From contig CP115555.1 in the NCBI GenBank assembly GCA_030168575.1, positions 1,178,001-1,242,000 on the forward strand: 64,000 nucleotides of DNA, written 5' to 3'. Positions 34,898-44,077 of this stretch are shown here, one piece after another. The translations under genes and the position numbers were made by a program. How positions within the stretch are numbered: position 1 is the stretch's first letter; the number at the start of each line of letters is the position of its first letter. The stretch comes from Methanomassiliicoccales archaeon LGM-RCC1. Lineage in GTDB: Archaea > Thermoplasmatota > Thermoplasmata > Methanomassiliicoccales > Methanomethylophilaceae. Under the pieces are notes generated by a model. The model saw nothing but the letters and a program-made list of their open reading frames with translations, ran no database searches and was not told where the DNA came from.

Positions 34898-35326
34898 TCA
34901 CTTCATGTCCTTGTCGATGAAATCGATCATTTCCTGGAGCATGTTCGCGACTTCACGGCCCTTGTCGGTTATCACGACGACGTTGGTGTTTGTGTGGGCG
35001 GTTTGGTAGACCTTGATCAGCCCCATTCCGATCAGGTCGTCCAGCTTGTCGTTCATCCCCGCGCATCTCGAGATGTGGGTGTGGATGTCCGTCTTGATGA
35101 CGGGTGACATGCTGTTGATGAAGACGATCAGGCTGAGCACGTGCATGCCCTCCAGCATCTCGATCGTCTTGCGGTTCTGCTTGTCCTTGGCCTTCTTGTT
35201 GTTCAGGAATTTCTGGATCTCCGGCGGGAGGTCCTCCAAGGGTATAGGGTTTTTGAGTGCGTTCCCTCTGTCATGCACGGTACCGTTGAGCGGTATGCTG
35301 ATGTGTATATCCGAGCTGTCACTCAT
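34898..35326 (-). CDS. Winged-helix regulator, copy A (beside the giant surface protein gene)
   Basis: The 142-residue protein begins MSDSSDIHISIPLNGTV, has a linker with PIPLEDLPPEIQKFL, and from residue about 60 a winged helix (EMLEGMHVLSLIVFINSMSPVIKTDI, KLDDLIGMGLIKVY, VVVITDKGREVANML). It is paralogous over its length to the protein at 40886. The two flank the 5-kb surface protein gene, so both are candidates to regulate it. The upstream stretch 35327-35500 contains no gene that I can support. The longer frame to 35374 adds a non-conserved N-terminus and is not chosen. Confidence 0.75.
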   Translation of the reverse strand: MSDSSDIHISIPLNGTVHDRGNALKNPIPLEDLPPEIQKFLNNKKAKDKQNRKTIEMLEGMHVLSLIVFINSMSPVIKTDIHTHISRCAGMNDKLDDLIGMGLIKVYQTAHTNTNVVVITDKGREVANMLQEMIDFIDKDMK

Positions 35327-35520
35327 GCTTCGTAATACACAATCTGCATTTAATAAACATGTCTCGTACACCAATTACGTTAAACACATTTTGTGTAACG
35401 GATTGATGGTCGGCTGTGGCCGAAAATTGGAAGTCAAGAAGGATAAGGGAGGATTCCCCGGAGGGAATCCTGTTTGGTTTGTGGTTTTTGGTGTAGTTCA
35501 TCCTTCGATCGTTACCGACT

Positions 35521-38500
35521 TCAGCTCCTGTTGAGCCTGATCGCGACGATGACTGCCATGATGGCGATCAGGATCACGAGGATGACGAGGAGGATGGTGG
35601 TGATGGTCCACTCGTTCTGCTCGACGGGTGAGGGCTCGGGAGTGACGATCTGCTCGGTTCCGTACAACTGGTAGGAGTTGACGAGGTCTTCGAGGTCGGT
35701 TCCGGACACGGTGAACTTCAGGTCCTTGAGGACCGTGTTGTCCATGGTGTACAGCTGTGCGGTTCCCTCGTATCCGTTGTACAGGGTGTACTTTACGGTG
35801 TGGGTTCCTGCCTCGAGAAGGACTCCGAGACCGTGATCCTCATCGTACGAGTAGAAGATGTTGCTCGCTCCGTCACGGATCATCTCGATGTTGTCGATGG
35901 CTACGGATTTGATTCCGGAGTCGGTGATGATGATGACCTGGTAGATGGCGGTCTCGACGATCGCGTACAGGGTCTTGTCGGCGGTGACGGTGATGGTAGC
36001 ACCGGCCTCGGTCGCGGTTCCGGATCCGTCGGCTTTGGTGTTCCAAGAGGTCAGGATCGCATTCTCGACGGGTGCGAACACGGGTGCGGCAACGGTGAAT
36101 CCGTTGTTTCCGTAGACGACGAACCAGGTGGCCTTTCCTGCGATGAAGGTCACTGAGACCTTGTTTTCGAGGGATGCCTTGGCATCGTCGTCGAGGGTAG
36201 CGCTTCCGGAAACGTAAAGGACGGTTGCGTTAATAGGTCCGCTGAGGGAGGCCGCAGCCGCTGTTCCCTTGTCGATGTTGTCCTGGGTCATTCCGATGTA
36301 TCCGGTGGTGACCGTGAGGATTCCCTCTGCAACAGTGGTGGTAGCGGGGTCGACAACGACGGATCCGAGGTCGTTCAGGGTGGTGACCGTGGCCTGCTTG
36401 CCGTTCTCGACGTAGAAGGTTCCGTTGACCGTCAGCGTTCCGTTGACAACGGTGTTGACGGTGTTGGGGACGGATACGATGGCTCCGGATGCGATCTTCA
36501 TGTTTCCGGTGACGGCTCCGAGAGCGACGAAACCGGAATCTACGGTGAACGAGCACTTGGAGGGTATGGTCACTGAACTGACGTACAGGATCTTATCCGC
36601 ACCGTCAGTGTTGAACACAGTAAGCTCGGAGACCTTGGAAGCGGTGACCTTAGCATCGCTGTAGACCAACGATCCGGTGTAGGTTCCGTTGTTGTCGAAG
36701 TTGACGTACGTGAACGAGAGTGTTCCGGAGACCAGCTTGGCCGCCGAGTTGATGGTGAATGTCTTCACGGAGCTGGAGGTTCCGGCCCATGTGACATCGC
36801 CGGTGGTGACCTCTCCGAAGATCTCCATCGAGGAAGCGGCGGTGTTCACTGCGACTGCAACGGGCGATACGTAGTTGTATGCTCCGGTGGAGTCGGCGAA
36901 TGCGTAGTATGCTCCGGGGATCGAGTAGTAGTCGTATTCGACGTCAGCCATGCTCTTGAAGATACCGTTGACAGCGATACATGCTGTCGCAGGATCGGAG
37001 ATTAGGGAAGCGGTGGTGCCGAACACTGCGTCCTCGTAGACGGATGTGTCGACGAGCACGGGCTCAGCGGTCTGGAGAACTCCGTTGACGGTCAGTGTCG
37101 TTCCGGGAGCGACCTTCAGTACCTTGGAGGCGGGCACGTTGAGGGTGACGCCTGCGGGGATGGTGAGGTTGTTCTTCAGGACGGTGACGTCAGCAGTGGT
37201 GGTGACGGTGTCTCCATCGGAGGCTCCGGCGATGGCTGCGTACACGTTGGTGTACTTCTGCATATCGCCGTTCTTCACGTAGACATCGCTGTAGATGGTG
37301 TTCTGCTTGTTGTTCCTGTAGTTCTCGAAGATGAGGGTTCCGTCGACGTTGATCGTCAGATCCTTGACGACCGCTCCGTCCTCAACCGTGACGACGGCGG
37401 TGTTGTCGATGGATCCGATCCAGATTGTTCCGGTAGCGGTGTTCGTCTTAACGGTCATACCTTCGGGGATGGTCATGCTGGTGTCCACATAGTTGTTACC
37501 GTAGACGTAGACCGTGTCCTTCTCCAGGAGAACCGCGGCAGCGATTGCATCCTCGAACGTCGTGTAGACGTTGTAAGATGTTCCTTCGACAGTGATCTTG
37601 TACATGGTTCCATTGACGTAGGGGTCGACACCCGCGAACTTGGTGCTCAGGATGGTGACCGTTCCGTATGCGTTGATAGAGGCACCGGCAGCACCGACAA
37701 TCTGTGAATTCGCCGCGGTGGCGTACAGATCTCCGTTAACGTCGATGTTTGCCGTGGTGTTCAGAGTGACGCTCTCTCCGAGGGCGAACTCGTCGTTGAC
37801 CTGTACGAACTTGGCTCCGGACAGGGAAACTGCCAATTCTGCGGGTTCATCCGTTGCTACTGCGTAGCAGGCGACGATACCGTCGAGGATCATGTAGTTG
37901 CTGTAGTAGGTGTCGGTTCCGTCCACAAATGTGGTAACGTTCTCGCTGATCGTGAATCCTCCGACCACGTTCGCAGCTGCAGAGTTAAAGGTGAAGGTGT
38001 TAGCGTAGGTCGACACGGTATTTGAACCGGTCAGGGCGTCCGTTCCTGCGAACTTCAGTCCGTTATCGGTGATGGTGAATGCATGATTTCCATCGGCGCC
38101 GAGGACACCTACGACGACCTTGGCTCCGCTTGCTGCCTGGTTAATGGTAACATCAGCTTTCATGGTAGCCTCAGGGATGTTGACGGTACCCTTGTTGACA
38201 ATACCGTTGATGCTTATGTTCGAGCGGAGGTTGACAGTTCCGCCTGCGGCGACAGTGAGTCCGCCGTTCAATGCGGTTGAGGTTGCATCATCCTTGATAT
38301 CGATGATACCGCCGCTCTTGACTGTGGTGTTGGGTCCGATAGTGACGGTTCCCTCGGAAACGAGGGATCCTGCGATGTCTACTCCTTTGGCAGCCGTTAC
38401 GGTAAGGGTTCCGCCTTCCTCGACGATGATCTTTCCGTTGACGGTAACCTTTGCGATATCACTGTTGACGACGAGGGTCGATCCGTTCTCGACGGTGAGT

Positions 38501-40578
38501 GTGACTCCCTCGTTGACGATGAGTTCTCCCTTGATCGTCACGGTCGAGTGGTTTCCGATCGAGAGCGATCCGATGACGATCACCTTCTCCGACTGACCGT
38601 AGGTCTTGTCGGCCGCGATGTCCTGGTCTACGTACTGGGTCCTCTGTGCCTGTGAGAGGTCGATGTCTCCGGTTCCAGTGATAGCAACCAATCCGCTGAT
38701 CTGTGCGGTCGCGTAAGCGATGAACTTGGCTTTCACACTGCCGACCTTAGGAACAGTGATCGTTGCACCGGTTCCTGCAACGGTGACATCATCCTCGTCT
38801 ACAGGAACGATGGTTCCGTACACATACATGTACTCGGACTCTGTCGGTGCTGCCGTTCCAACGAAGTATTTAATATTACCTGCGTCAGAGAGCTCAAGAA
38901 CTCCACCGTTGTTGACGACGAAGTTGACGAAACGGACATACGTGTTTGCCTCCACATTTCCGTCTCCGTGGATGGTCAGAGTTCCGTTGAGGGATCCGCT
39001 GATGATGACGGTTGCACCGTCAGCGACCACGATATCTCCACCGGCGATAACACCGTTCACAAGGACGGATCCACTGGAGAATGTCATGGTGCCTCTCAGA
39101 GCAGTTACGGAAACAGTGTCGACACCATTTCCGATAGCGCCTGTGATCGTTCCGGAAGTGATGGTCAAATTACCGTCTGCAACATTGACTGAATCTGCAG
39201 TGAAAATGGCACCTTCTGGCAAGACATGATCTTCCGTCAATACAAGATTGGTTGCTGTGATGTCAGTCGCTCCAGCAGCTATGGCTGCCTCAAAGAGGGT
39301 TTCATTGTCTTCGACATCCAGAGATGTAGCCTCATAAACGCTAGTTTTCAGTGTACTCTTATGATATACATCACCGGATACGTATGTGACATAATCTACA
39401 GCAGTATCGCTGGTAGAGTTAAGGTAGACTGTTCCTCCAGTGACAGAAACTTTGTTATCGTTTGCAGTAAGTGCTGCAGTCTCTGCGTGGAGCGTACCTC
39501 TGACATACATGTTGGATGTATTCGTGAGAGTGAATACTCCTGCTCCTGCGAACGATACAGAAGCTCCCTTGGCGACTGCAACGGCAGCACCGTCGCCAAG
39601 AACGAGGGCTCCGGTACCGTTGACAGTCACAGTTCCTTCGATTGTGACCTGAGTAGCGATGCTGACGTATGCGCCTGTTCCGATGGTCAGGGTGCGGTCT
39701 GCAGGAACATCGGCTCCAAGAACTACCGCCTTATCATCAGCCGCAGTGATAATCTGGACATTTCCTGCAGTCCATGTGCTGACGGTCGCCACATAGGATT
39801 CGGAGTCTGCGATGTTGATGACTCCGGTGAATCCGTCAAGTGTGATCGTGTTCGTGGGTGTTCCGCTTGTATTGATCGTTCCGGTGAAGTTATCGAAGGT
39901 CCAGGTTGCCGCAGCTGCCTGAGCGTTGGTCCAGGTAGCTGACGATTCGCCTGATAGTGTGATCGCGGTAGAAGCAACGTTCACATTGCCTCCGGTTGTA
40001 GAACCGTAGATCATACCTGTGGATGTCGCAACGAGTGAATATGACGTCTGCTCTCCAGCTGCCCAGCCTGTGCTCCTTCCATATTCTGCATATGTGCACT
40101 CTTCGTACGCCTGTCCAGCCAGTATCGATGTGCCGTCGATCCAATCGGATCCGAGAGCCCCATTGACTGTTGTGTAGATGACAGTGCCTGTTCCAGTGGT
40201 CCTCGTAACATTGACGTACGAGGCATAGATTGCAGCTGTTGAATCCGCGTTTCCAGCTGCCGTGATCTGAGTTCCGACTTCGACGAGGATAAGGATCGGT
40301 GACGCATCATCTGCTACTGCGGGCATGGTTACAGATGCACCATTACTGAAATAATAGATCATTCCAGGTTCGAGAGTCGTGTCTGTCGGGTTCTCAATGA
40401 TCGCATCTGGATTCGTGGCTGTCGTCCAGGTAATCTTGTAGCTTGTTGATGACCATGTCAATCCGTCTACCCCCGATACTGCATCGTCCTGCTCAGCAGG
40501 TGCGATGACAGCAACGGCGGCGAACGCCATAGCAAGAACAGCTAGGACTGCCAGGAATTTCATTCCTTTTGTATTCAT
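35521..40578 (-). CDS. Giant beta-helix/adhesin-like surface protein (1685 aa)
   Basis: A signal peptide (GMKFLAVLAVLAMAFAAVAVIA, cleavage probably after APAEQ) leads a very long extracellular region of short strands with repeated T-V-N-G-T-L-T-V and I-x-V-x-x-G-A-x-V-x-V patterns, typical of a right-handed beta helix. Near 1590 a Listeria-Bacteroides (InlB B-type) repeat is visible (LTSWNTKADGSGTATEAGA...KTLYAIV). The C-terminus has a proline/glutamate spacer, one membrane helix (TTILLVILVILIAIMAVIVAI) and a tiny basic tail, so it is cell-anchored. Proteins of this kind are abundant adhesins or S-layer-like proteins in gut Methanomassiliicoccales. A roughly 250-base leader lies upstream, and paralogous winged-helix genes lie on both sides. 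Confidence 0.88.
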   Translation of the reverse strand: MNTKGMKFLAVLAVLAMAFAAVAVIAPAEQDDAVSGVDGLTWSSTSYKITWTTATNPDAIIENPTDTTLEPGMIYYFSNGASVTMPAVADDASPILILVEVGTQITAAGNADSTAAIYASYVNVTRTTGTGTVIYTTVNGALGSDWIDGTSILAGQAYEECTYAEYGRSTGWAAGEQTSYSLVATSTGMIYGSTTGGNVNVASTAITLSGESSATWTNAQAAAATWTFDNFTGTINTSGTPTNTITLDGFTGVINIADSESYVATVSTWTAGNVQIITAADDKAVVLGADVPADRTLTIGTGAYVSIATQVTIEGTVTVNGTGALVLGDGAAVAVAKGASVSFAGAGVFTLTNTSNMYVRGTLHAETAALTANDNKVSVTGGTVYLNSTSDTAVDYVTYVSGDVYHKSTLKTSVYEATSLDVEDNETLFEAAIAAGATDITATNLVLTEDHVLPEGAIFTADSVNVADGNLTITSGTITGAIGNGVDTVSVTALRGTMTFSSGSVLVNGVIAGGDIVVADGATVIISGSLNGTLTIHGDGNVEANTYVRFVNFVVNNGGVLELSDAGNIKYFVGTAAPTESEYMYVYGTIVPVDEDDVTVAGTGATITVPKVGSVKAKFIAYATAQISGLVAITGTGDIDLSQAQRTQYVDQDIAADKTYGQSEKVIVIGSLSIGNHSTVTIKGELIVNEGVTLTVENGSTLVVNSDIAKVTVNGKIIVEEGGTLTVTAAKGVDIAGSLVSEGTVTIGPNTTVKSGGIIDIKDDATSTALNGGLTVAAGGTVNLRSNISINGIVNKGTVNIPEATMKADVTINQAASGAKVVVGVLGADGNHAFTITDNGLKFAGTDALTGSNTVSTYANTFTFNSAAANVVGGFTISENVTTFVDGTDTYYSNYMILDGIVACYAVATDEPAELAVSLSGAKFVQVNDEFALGESVTLNTTANIDVNGDLYATAANSQIVGAAGASINAYGTVTILSTKFAGVDPYVNGTMYKITVEGTSYNVYTTFEDAIAAAVLLEKDTVYVYGNNYVDTSMTIPEGMTVKTNTATGTIWIGSIDNTAVVTVEDGAVVKDLTINVDGTLIFENYRNNKQNTIYSDVYVKNGDMQKYTNVYAAIAGASDGDTVTTTADVTVLKNNLTIPAGVTLNVPASKVLKVAPGTTLTVNGVLQTAEPVLVDTSVYEDAVFGTTASLISDPATACIAVNGIFKSMADVEYDYYSIPGAYYAFADSTGAYNYVSPVAVAVNTAASSMEIFGEVTTGDVTWAGTSSSVKTFTINSAAKLVSGTLSFTYVNFDNNGTYTGSLVYSDAKVTASKVSELTVFNTDGADKILYVSSVTIPSKCSFTVDSGFVALGAVTGNMKIASGAIVSVPNTVNTVVNGTLTVNGTFYVENGKQATVTTLNDLGSVVVDPATTTVAEGILTVTTGYIGMTQDNIDKGTAAAASLSGPINATVLYVSGSATLDDDAKASLENKVSVTFIAGKATWFVVYGNNGFTVAAPVFAPVENAILTSWNTKADGSGTATEAGATITVTADKTLYAIVETAIYQVIIITDSGIKSVAIDNIEMIRDGASNIFYSYDEDHGLGVLLEAGTHTVKYTLYNGYEGTAQLYTMDNTVLKDLKFTVSGTDLEDLVNSYQLYGTEQIVTPEPSPVEQNEWTITTILLVILVILIAIMAVIVAIRLNRS

Positions 40579-40885
40579 TATTCATTTCTCCTTTTCAACG
40601 GCTACTCGGCCACTGAATCGGGTTCCCACCGGATGATGGGTGATGTCGAAAATCCTCGGTCAGTCCTACACGGATCCCAACCCTTTGTCAATGGTTCCGT
40701 GCGGGCCTTTTACCGCTAAGACCATCCTTCTCCCTCAGGCCCCTAATTTCCCTCGGTACGAAAGAATCGGTCGAATACTCTCAATCCCAAGAAGATATTA
40801 AGAAGACAAGGAATCCAAAGCAAAGCATCACAAAGCAGGGTTACCCCATTGCATGCAATCGGGTACACGTTTTCTAAGGTTTACT
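40579..40885 (-). other. Gene-free leader region upstream of the giant surface protein gene
   Basis: No coding frame is supported in these 307 bases. Toward the surface gene there is AAGGAG just before the ATG. CACGGATCC (40671-40679) and GGTTCCGTG pair with one mismatch around a 14-base loop, and further GC-rich complementary patches suggest a folded 5' UTR. An A/T-rich promoter-like stretch (TCTTCTTAATATC on the minus strand) lies near 40790-40805, giving a leader of about 200 bases, long for this genome. Confidence 0.4.
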
Positions 40886-41317
40886 TCAAGAATCGATGGT
40901 ATCGATCATCTGGCGGATGACGGATGCGATCTTCCTGCCCTTCTCCGTGATGACGATGACGCTCATGTTGGTCCTTCCGGTATGATACATCTCTATCAAT
41001 CCCATGTCCCGGAGGCCATCCAGCTTGGAGACGACGTTGGCGGAACGGGATATGCTGTTGTAGATGTCGGATTTGACGACGGGGGACATGGAATCGATGA
41101 AGAGGATCATGCTCATGACATGCTTGCCCTCCAGTTTCTCCAGGGTGTTCTTGGGTTCCGGCCTCGACTTCTTGTCCAGAAGGTACCTCTTCACCTCGTC
41201 GGGGAGGTCCTCGTAAGGTATGGGCTGATTCCAAACATTCGTGCGGCCGTCCACGGCCTTCCCTAATTGGATCGTGAGCCTCCGATCGCTGTTTTTCAGC
41301 CCGTCATCCTCCGACAT
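40886..41317 (-). CDS. Winged-helix regulator, copy B (beside the giant surface protein gene)
   Basis: The 143-residue protein starts MSEDDGLKNSDRRLTIQLGK and shares with copy A the segments PIPxEDLPxE, KLEGKHVMSMILFIDSMSPVVKSDI, LRDMGLIEMYHTGRTN and VIVITEKGRKIASVI. The C-terminal wing and dimerisation helix are intact. ATG 41317 gives a start equivalent to copy A; 41365 would add 16 unconserved residues. It is transcribed toward the surface protein gene but separated by the long leader. DNA-binding role inferred from fold; target unknown. Confidence 0.75.
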   Translation of the reverse strand: MSEDDGLKNSDRRLTIQLGKAVDGRTNVWNQPIPYEDLPDEVKRYLLDKKSRPEPKNTLEKLEGKHVMSMILFIDSMSPVVKSDIYNSISRSANVVSKLDGLRDMGLIEMYHTGRTNMSVIVITEKGRKIASVIRQMIDTIDS

Positions 41318-41457
41318 GATTTCGGTCTCCTTTTTATCGAAAACTCGATTTTTTATGTTTAACAATCAATAAAACGGTATTAATTATTTCCCTTAAATGA
41401 AAGTACTTTAACATTAGTCAAGATTATTAAATTAACTGATATAGTTCTATAAATTGT

Positions 41458-41811
41458 ATGGCAAAGAGGCCGATCAGCGCTTTCGACTCTACATACGTCT
41501 TCCCGATTCTGAAAAGGGTCCTGGTTCAAGGTGAGGTAAAACTGGACGACCTTGTCGATATCGGAAAGTACAACACGCTCTGCCCCAGGATGGACATGCT
41601 GGTTGAAAACGGCATTTTGAACGTCGCATTCAGGAGAACCGGAAGGCAATGCAAGATATACACCCTGACCAGAAGAGGTTTCAATCTGATCAGCGCACTC
41701 ATCCTTTCGGACTCGATATTCAGCGACACGCTCGATATCACGGATTCGGAATTGAAGGAGCTGCTGAAGCCGATCATGAAGCATACGAGGTACGCATCGT
41801 ACGCGGAATAA
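41458..41811 (+). CDS. Winged-helix regulator (117 aa)
   Basis: The small protein begins MAKRPISAFDSTYVFPILKRVLVQGEVKLDDLVDIG and continues with a recognition helix (TLCPRMDMLVENGIL) and a wing (RRTGRQCKIYTLTRRGFNLI). It looks like the same broad MarR/PadR-like winged-helix class as the two flanking regulators but is not a close paralogue. It is transcribed divergently from copy B across a very AT-rich 140-base region with a TATA-like CTATAAATTG 5-14 bases before the ATG, unusually close. It ends in TAA. Confidence 0.7.
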   Translation: MAKRPISAFDSTYVFPILKRVLVQGEVKLDDLVDIGKYNTLCPRMDMLVENGILNVAFRRTGRQCKIYTLTRRGFNLISALILSDSIFSDTLDITDSELKELLKPIMKHTRYASYAE

Positions 41812-41923
41812 CCGTGGACAACGTAACGAGGATTGTCTATCCGTCAGCAAGTCTAACGCTGCATACGCTATGCGTGATGTTTTATCTATGACGACAGGAT
41901 AACCAGCGGACAGTGAGCTTTCA

Positions 41924-42856
41924 ATGAGCGATGAATGGGTCAAGATAGCGGCACCTGCGACGTCTGCCAACATCGGAGCCGGTTTCGATACCTTCGGAAT
42001 GGCCTTCGAAGGTCCCTGCGACATAATCGAGGGAAGGAAGACCGAATCCGGGATCAGGATCGTCGAGGTCAACGGGCCGGGAGCTTCCAGCATCCCGAGG
42101 GATCCCGAGAAGAACTCCGTCAGCATCGCGGCCAAGAAGGCTCTGGAGATGGCCGGAGCGGACTTTGGTATCGATATCAAGATCACCAAGGGCATCAGGC
42201 CCTGCAGCGGCATGGGCTCCTCAGGCGCATCGGCATCGGGAGGCGCATACCTCGGATACGTCCTCACCGGAGAGAAGCTCTCCATGGACGAGGTCATCAT
42301 CGCAGCGGCCACCGCCGAAGGTGTCACATCCGGGGGATTCCATGCCGACAACGTGGCCCCGTGCATCCTCGGAGGATTCACCATCATAAGGTCCAACCAG
42401 CCCCTGGACGTCATGTCCGTAAAGGCACCTGAGAACCTGGGGATTGTAGCGGCACTGCCGGACGTAATGGTCCCCACGAAGGATGCAAGGGCGGTGCTTC
42501 CCAAGGAGGTATCGCTGAAGGACATGGTCTTCCATATCGGACACTCGTCATCCCTTGTCTATGCGATGATGTCCGGCAATATCGACCTCATAGGAAGGTC
42601 CATAGCCGACGCGGTCATCGAACCCGCGAGGCAGAAGCTCGTACCTCACATTAAAGAGGCCGAGGAGGCCGCTATGGCCAACGGCGCGATCTCATCCTGC
42701 ATAAGCGGATCGGGACCGTGCATTCTATCACTCTTCAACAAGGACAACAACGACGGCAAGGCGATAGCCGATGCCGTCCGCAAGGTCTATTCCGACAACG
42801 GTATGGCCTGCGACACCTGGATCACGAACTGCGGTACCGGATGCAGGAGGATTTGA
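41924..42856 (+). CDS. thrB: Homoserine kinase
   Basis: The 310-residue GHMP kinase phosphorylates homoserine for threonine synthesis. APATSANIGAGFDTFG is the N-terminal substrate loop, RPCSGMGSSGASA (about 89-101) the phosphate-binding GHMP motif, and ISSCISGSGPCILSLF the C-terminal motif. The length is standard. The next gene, threonine synthase, starts one base after the stop, so thrB-thrC form a two-gene operon. Confidence 0.93.
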   Translation: MSDEWVKIAAPATSANIGAGFDTFGMAFEGPCDIIEGRKTESGIRIVEVNGPGASSIPRDPEKNSVSIAAKKALEMAGADFGIDIKITKGIRPCSGMGSSGASASGGAYLGYVLTGEKLSMDEVIIAAATAEGVTSGGFHADNVAPCILGGFTIIRSNQPLDVMSVKAPENLGIVAALPDVMVPTKDARAVLPKEVSLKDMVFHIGHSSSLVYAMMSGNIDLIGRSIADAVIEPARQKLVPHIKEAEEAAMANGAISSCISGSGPCILSLFNKDNNDGKAIADAVRKVYSDNGMACDTWITNCGTGCRRI

Positions 42857-42857
42857 A

Positions 42858-44075
42858 ATGGCAGCACACAAAGTAATCTGTTGGGATTGCGGAGCAGAGG
42901 TCGACGACCCGTTCGTCAACACCTGTCCCAAATGCGGCGGTCTCCTGACCGTCAAGATGGATCTGGAGAAAGTCAAGGAGATGAAGCCGGAGGACCTCCG
43001 CAAGGAGCCCATCGGAGTCTGGAGGTACCATCCGTTCATGCCCGTGGACCCCAAGAACAAGGTCTCCATCCAGGAAGGCGGAACACCTCTGTACCCGACC
43101 AAGGCGCTCGGCGAGGCCATCGGTTGTAAGAACGCTTTCGTCAAGTTCGAGGGACTCAATCCCACTGGATCCTTCAAGGACAGGGGAATGACCATCGGAG
43201 TCTCCCACGCGAAGGAGCTCGGAGCGACCACCGTAGGATGCGCATCCACCGGAAACACCTCCGCTGCGCTGGCGGCCTATGCCGCCAAGGCAGGGATGAA
43301 GTGCGCCGTGTTCCTCCCTGACGGAAACGTCGCCATGGGAAAGCTCGCACAGGCCCTGTTCTTCGGAGCCAAGGTCCTGGCGATCGATGGTAACTTCGAC
43401 GACGCCCTCGCACTGGCCAGGAAGATGGCCGACGAGAGGAAGCTGTACCTGCTCAACTCCATCAACCCCTACCGCCCCGAGGGACAGAAGTCAGTCCTCT
43501 TCGAGATCATGGACCAGCTGTCCTACGACATCCCCGACAGGATCATCCTGCCTGTCGGCAACGCTGCCAACATCTGGGCCGTCTACAAGGCATGCATGGA
43601 GCTGAAGGAGGTCGGATGGATCGACAAGGTCCCCATGCTCACCGGTATCCAGGCCGCGGGTTCAGCGCCTGTCGCAAGGGCGTTCGCCGCCAAGAACGAC
43701 AACTTCGAGCCGGAACACAACCCCGAGACCATCGCGACCGCCATCAGGATCGGAAACCCCGTCAGCGGAAGGAAGGCACTCAAGGCCATGTACTCCACCG
43801 GAGGTTACTGCACCACCGTCACCGACGAGGAGATCATCGCGGCTCAGCAGCTCCTCGGAAGGAAGGAGGGAGTCTGCGTGGAGCCCGCATCCGCGGCATC
43901 GGTCGCAGGACTCAAGAAGCTCATCAACCTCGGAGTGGCTGACAAGGATGAGCGTGTGGTCTGCATCTGTACCGGAAACGGTCTGAAGGATCCCAATGCA
44001 ATCATCGACAACTGTGTACCCCCGATCAAGTGCGGAAACTCGGTCGCAGACGTCGAGAGGATCCTCTCCAACTGA
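42858..44075 (+). CDS. thrC: Threonine synthase
   Basis: The 405-residue PLP enzyme converts phosphohomoserine to threonine. The N-terminus is a zinc ribbon (CWDCGAEV...CPKCGG), as in archaeal ThrC. The PLP lysine is in NPTGSFKDRG (about residue 100), the phosphate loop is STGNTSAALAAYA, and the C-terminal GVCVEPASAASVAGL is conserved. The start MAAHKVICWDC at 42858 is one base after the thrB stop; an earlier frame start lies inside thrB and is a shadow. It converges with hel308, with stops two bases apart. Confidence 0.95.
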   Translation: MAAHKVICWDCGAEVDDPFVNTCPKCGGLLTVKMDLEKVKEMKPEDLRKEPIGVWRYHPFMPVDPKNKVSIQEGGTPLYPTKALGEAIGCKNAFVKFEGLNPTGSFKDRGMTIGVSHAKELGATTVGCASTGNTSAALAAYAAKAGMKCAVFLPDGNVAMGKLAQALFFGAKVLAIDGNFDDALALARKMADERKLYLLNSINPYRPEGQKSVLFEIMDQLSYDIPDRIILPVGNAANIWAVYKACMELKEVGWIDKVPMLTGIQAAGSAPVARAFAAKNDNFEPEHNPETIATAIRIGNPVSGRKALKAMYSTGGYCTTVTDEEIIAAQQLLGRKEGVCVEPASAASVAGLKKLINLGVADKDERVVCICTGNGLKDPNAIIDNCVPPIKCGNSVADVERILSN

Positions 44076-44077
44076 TT

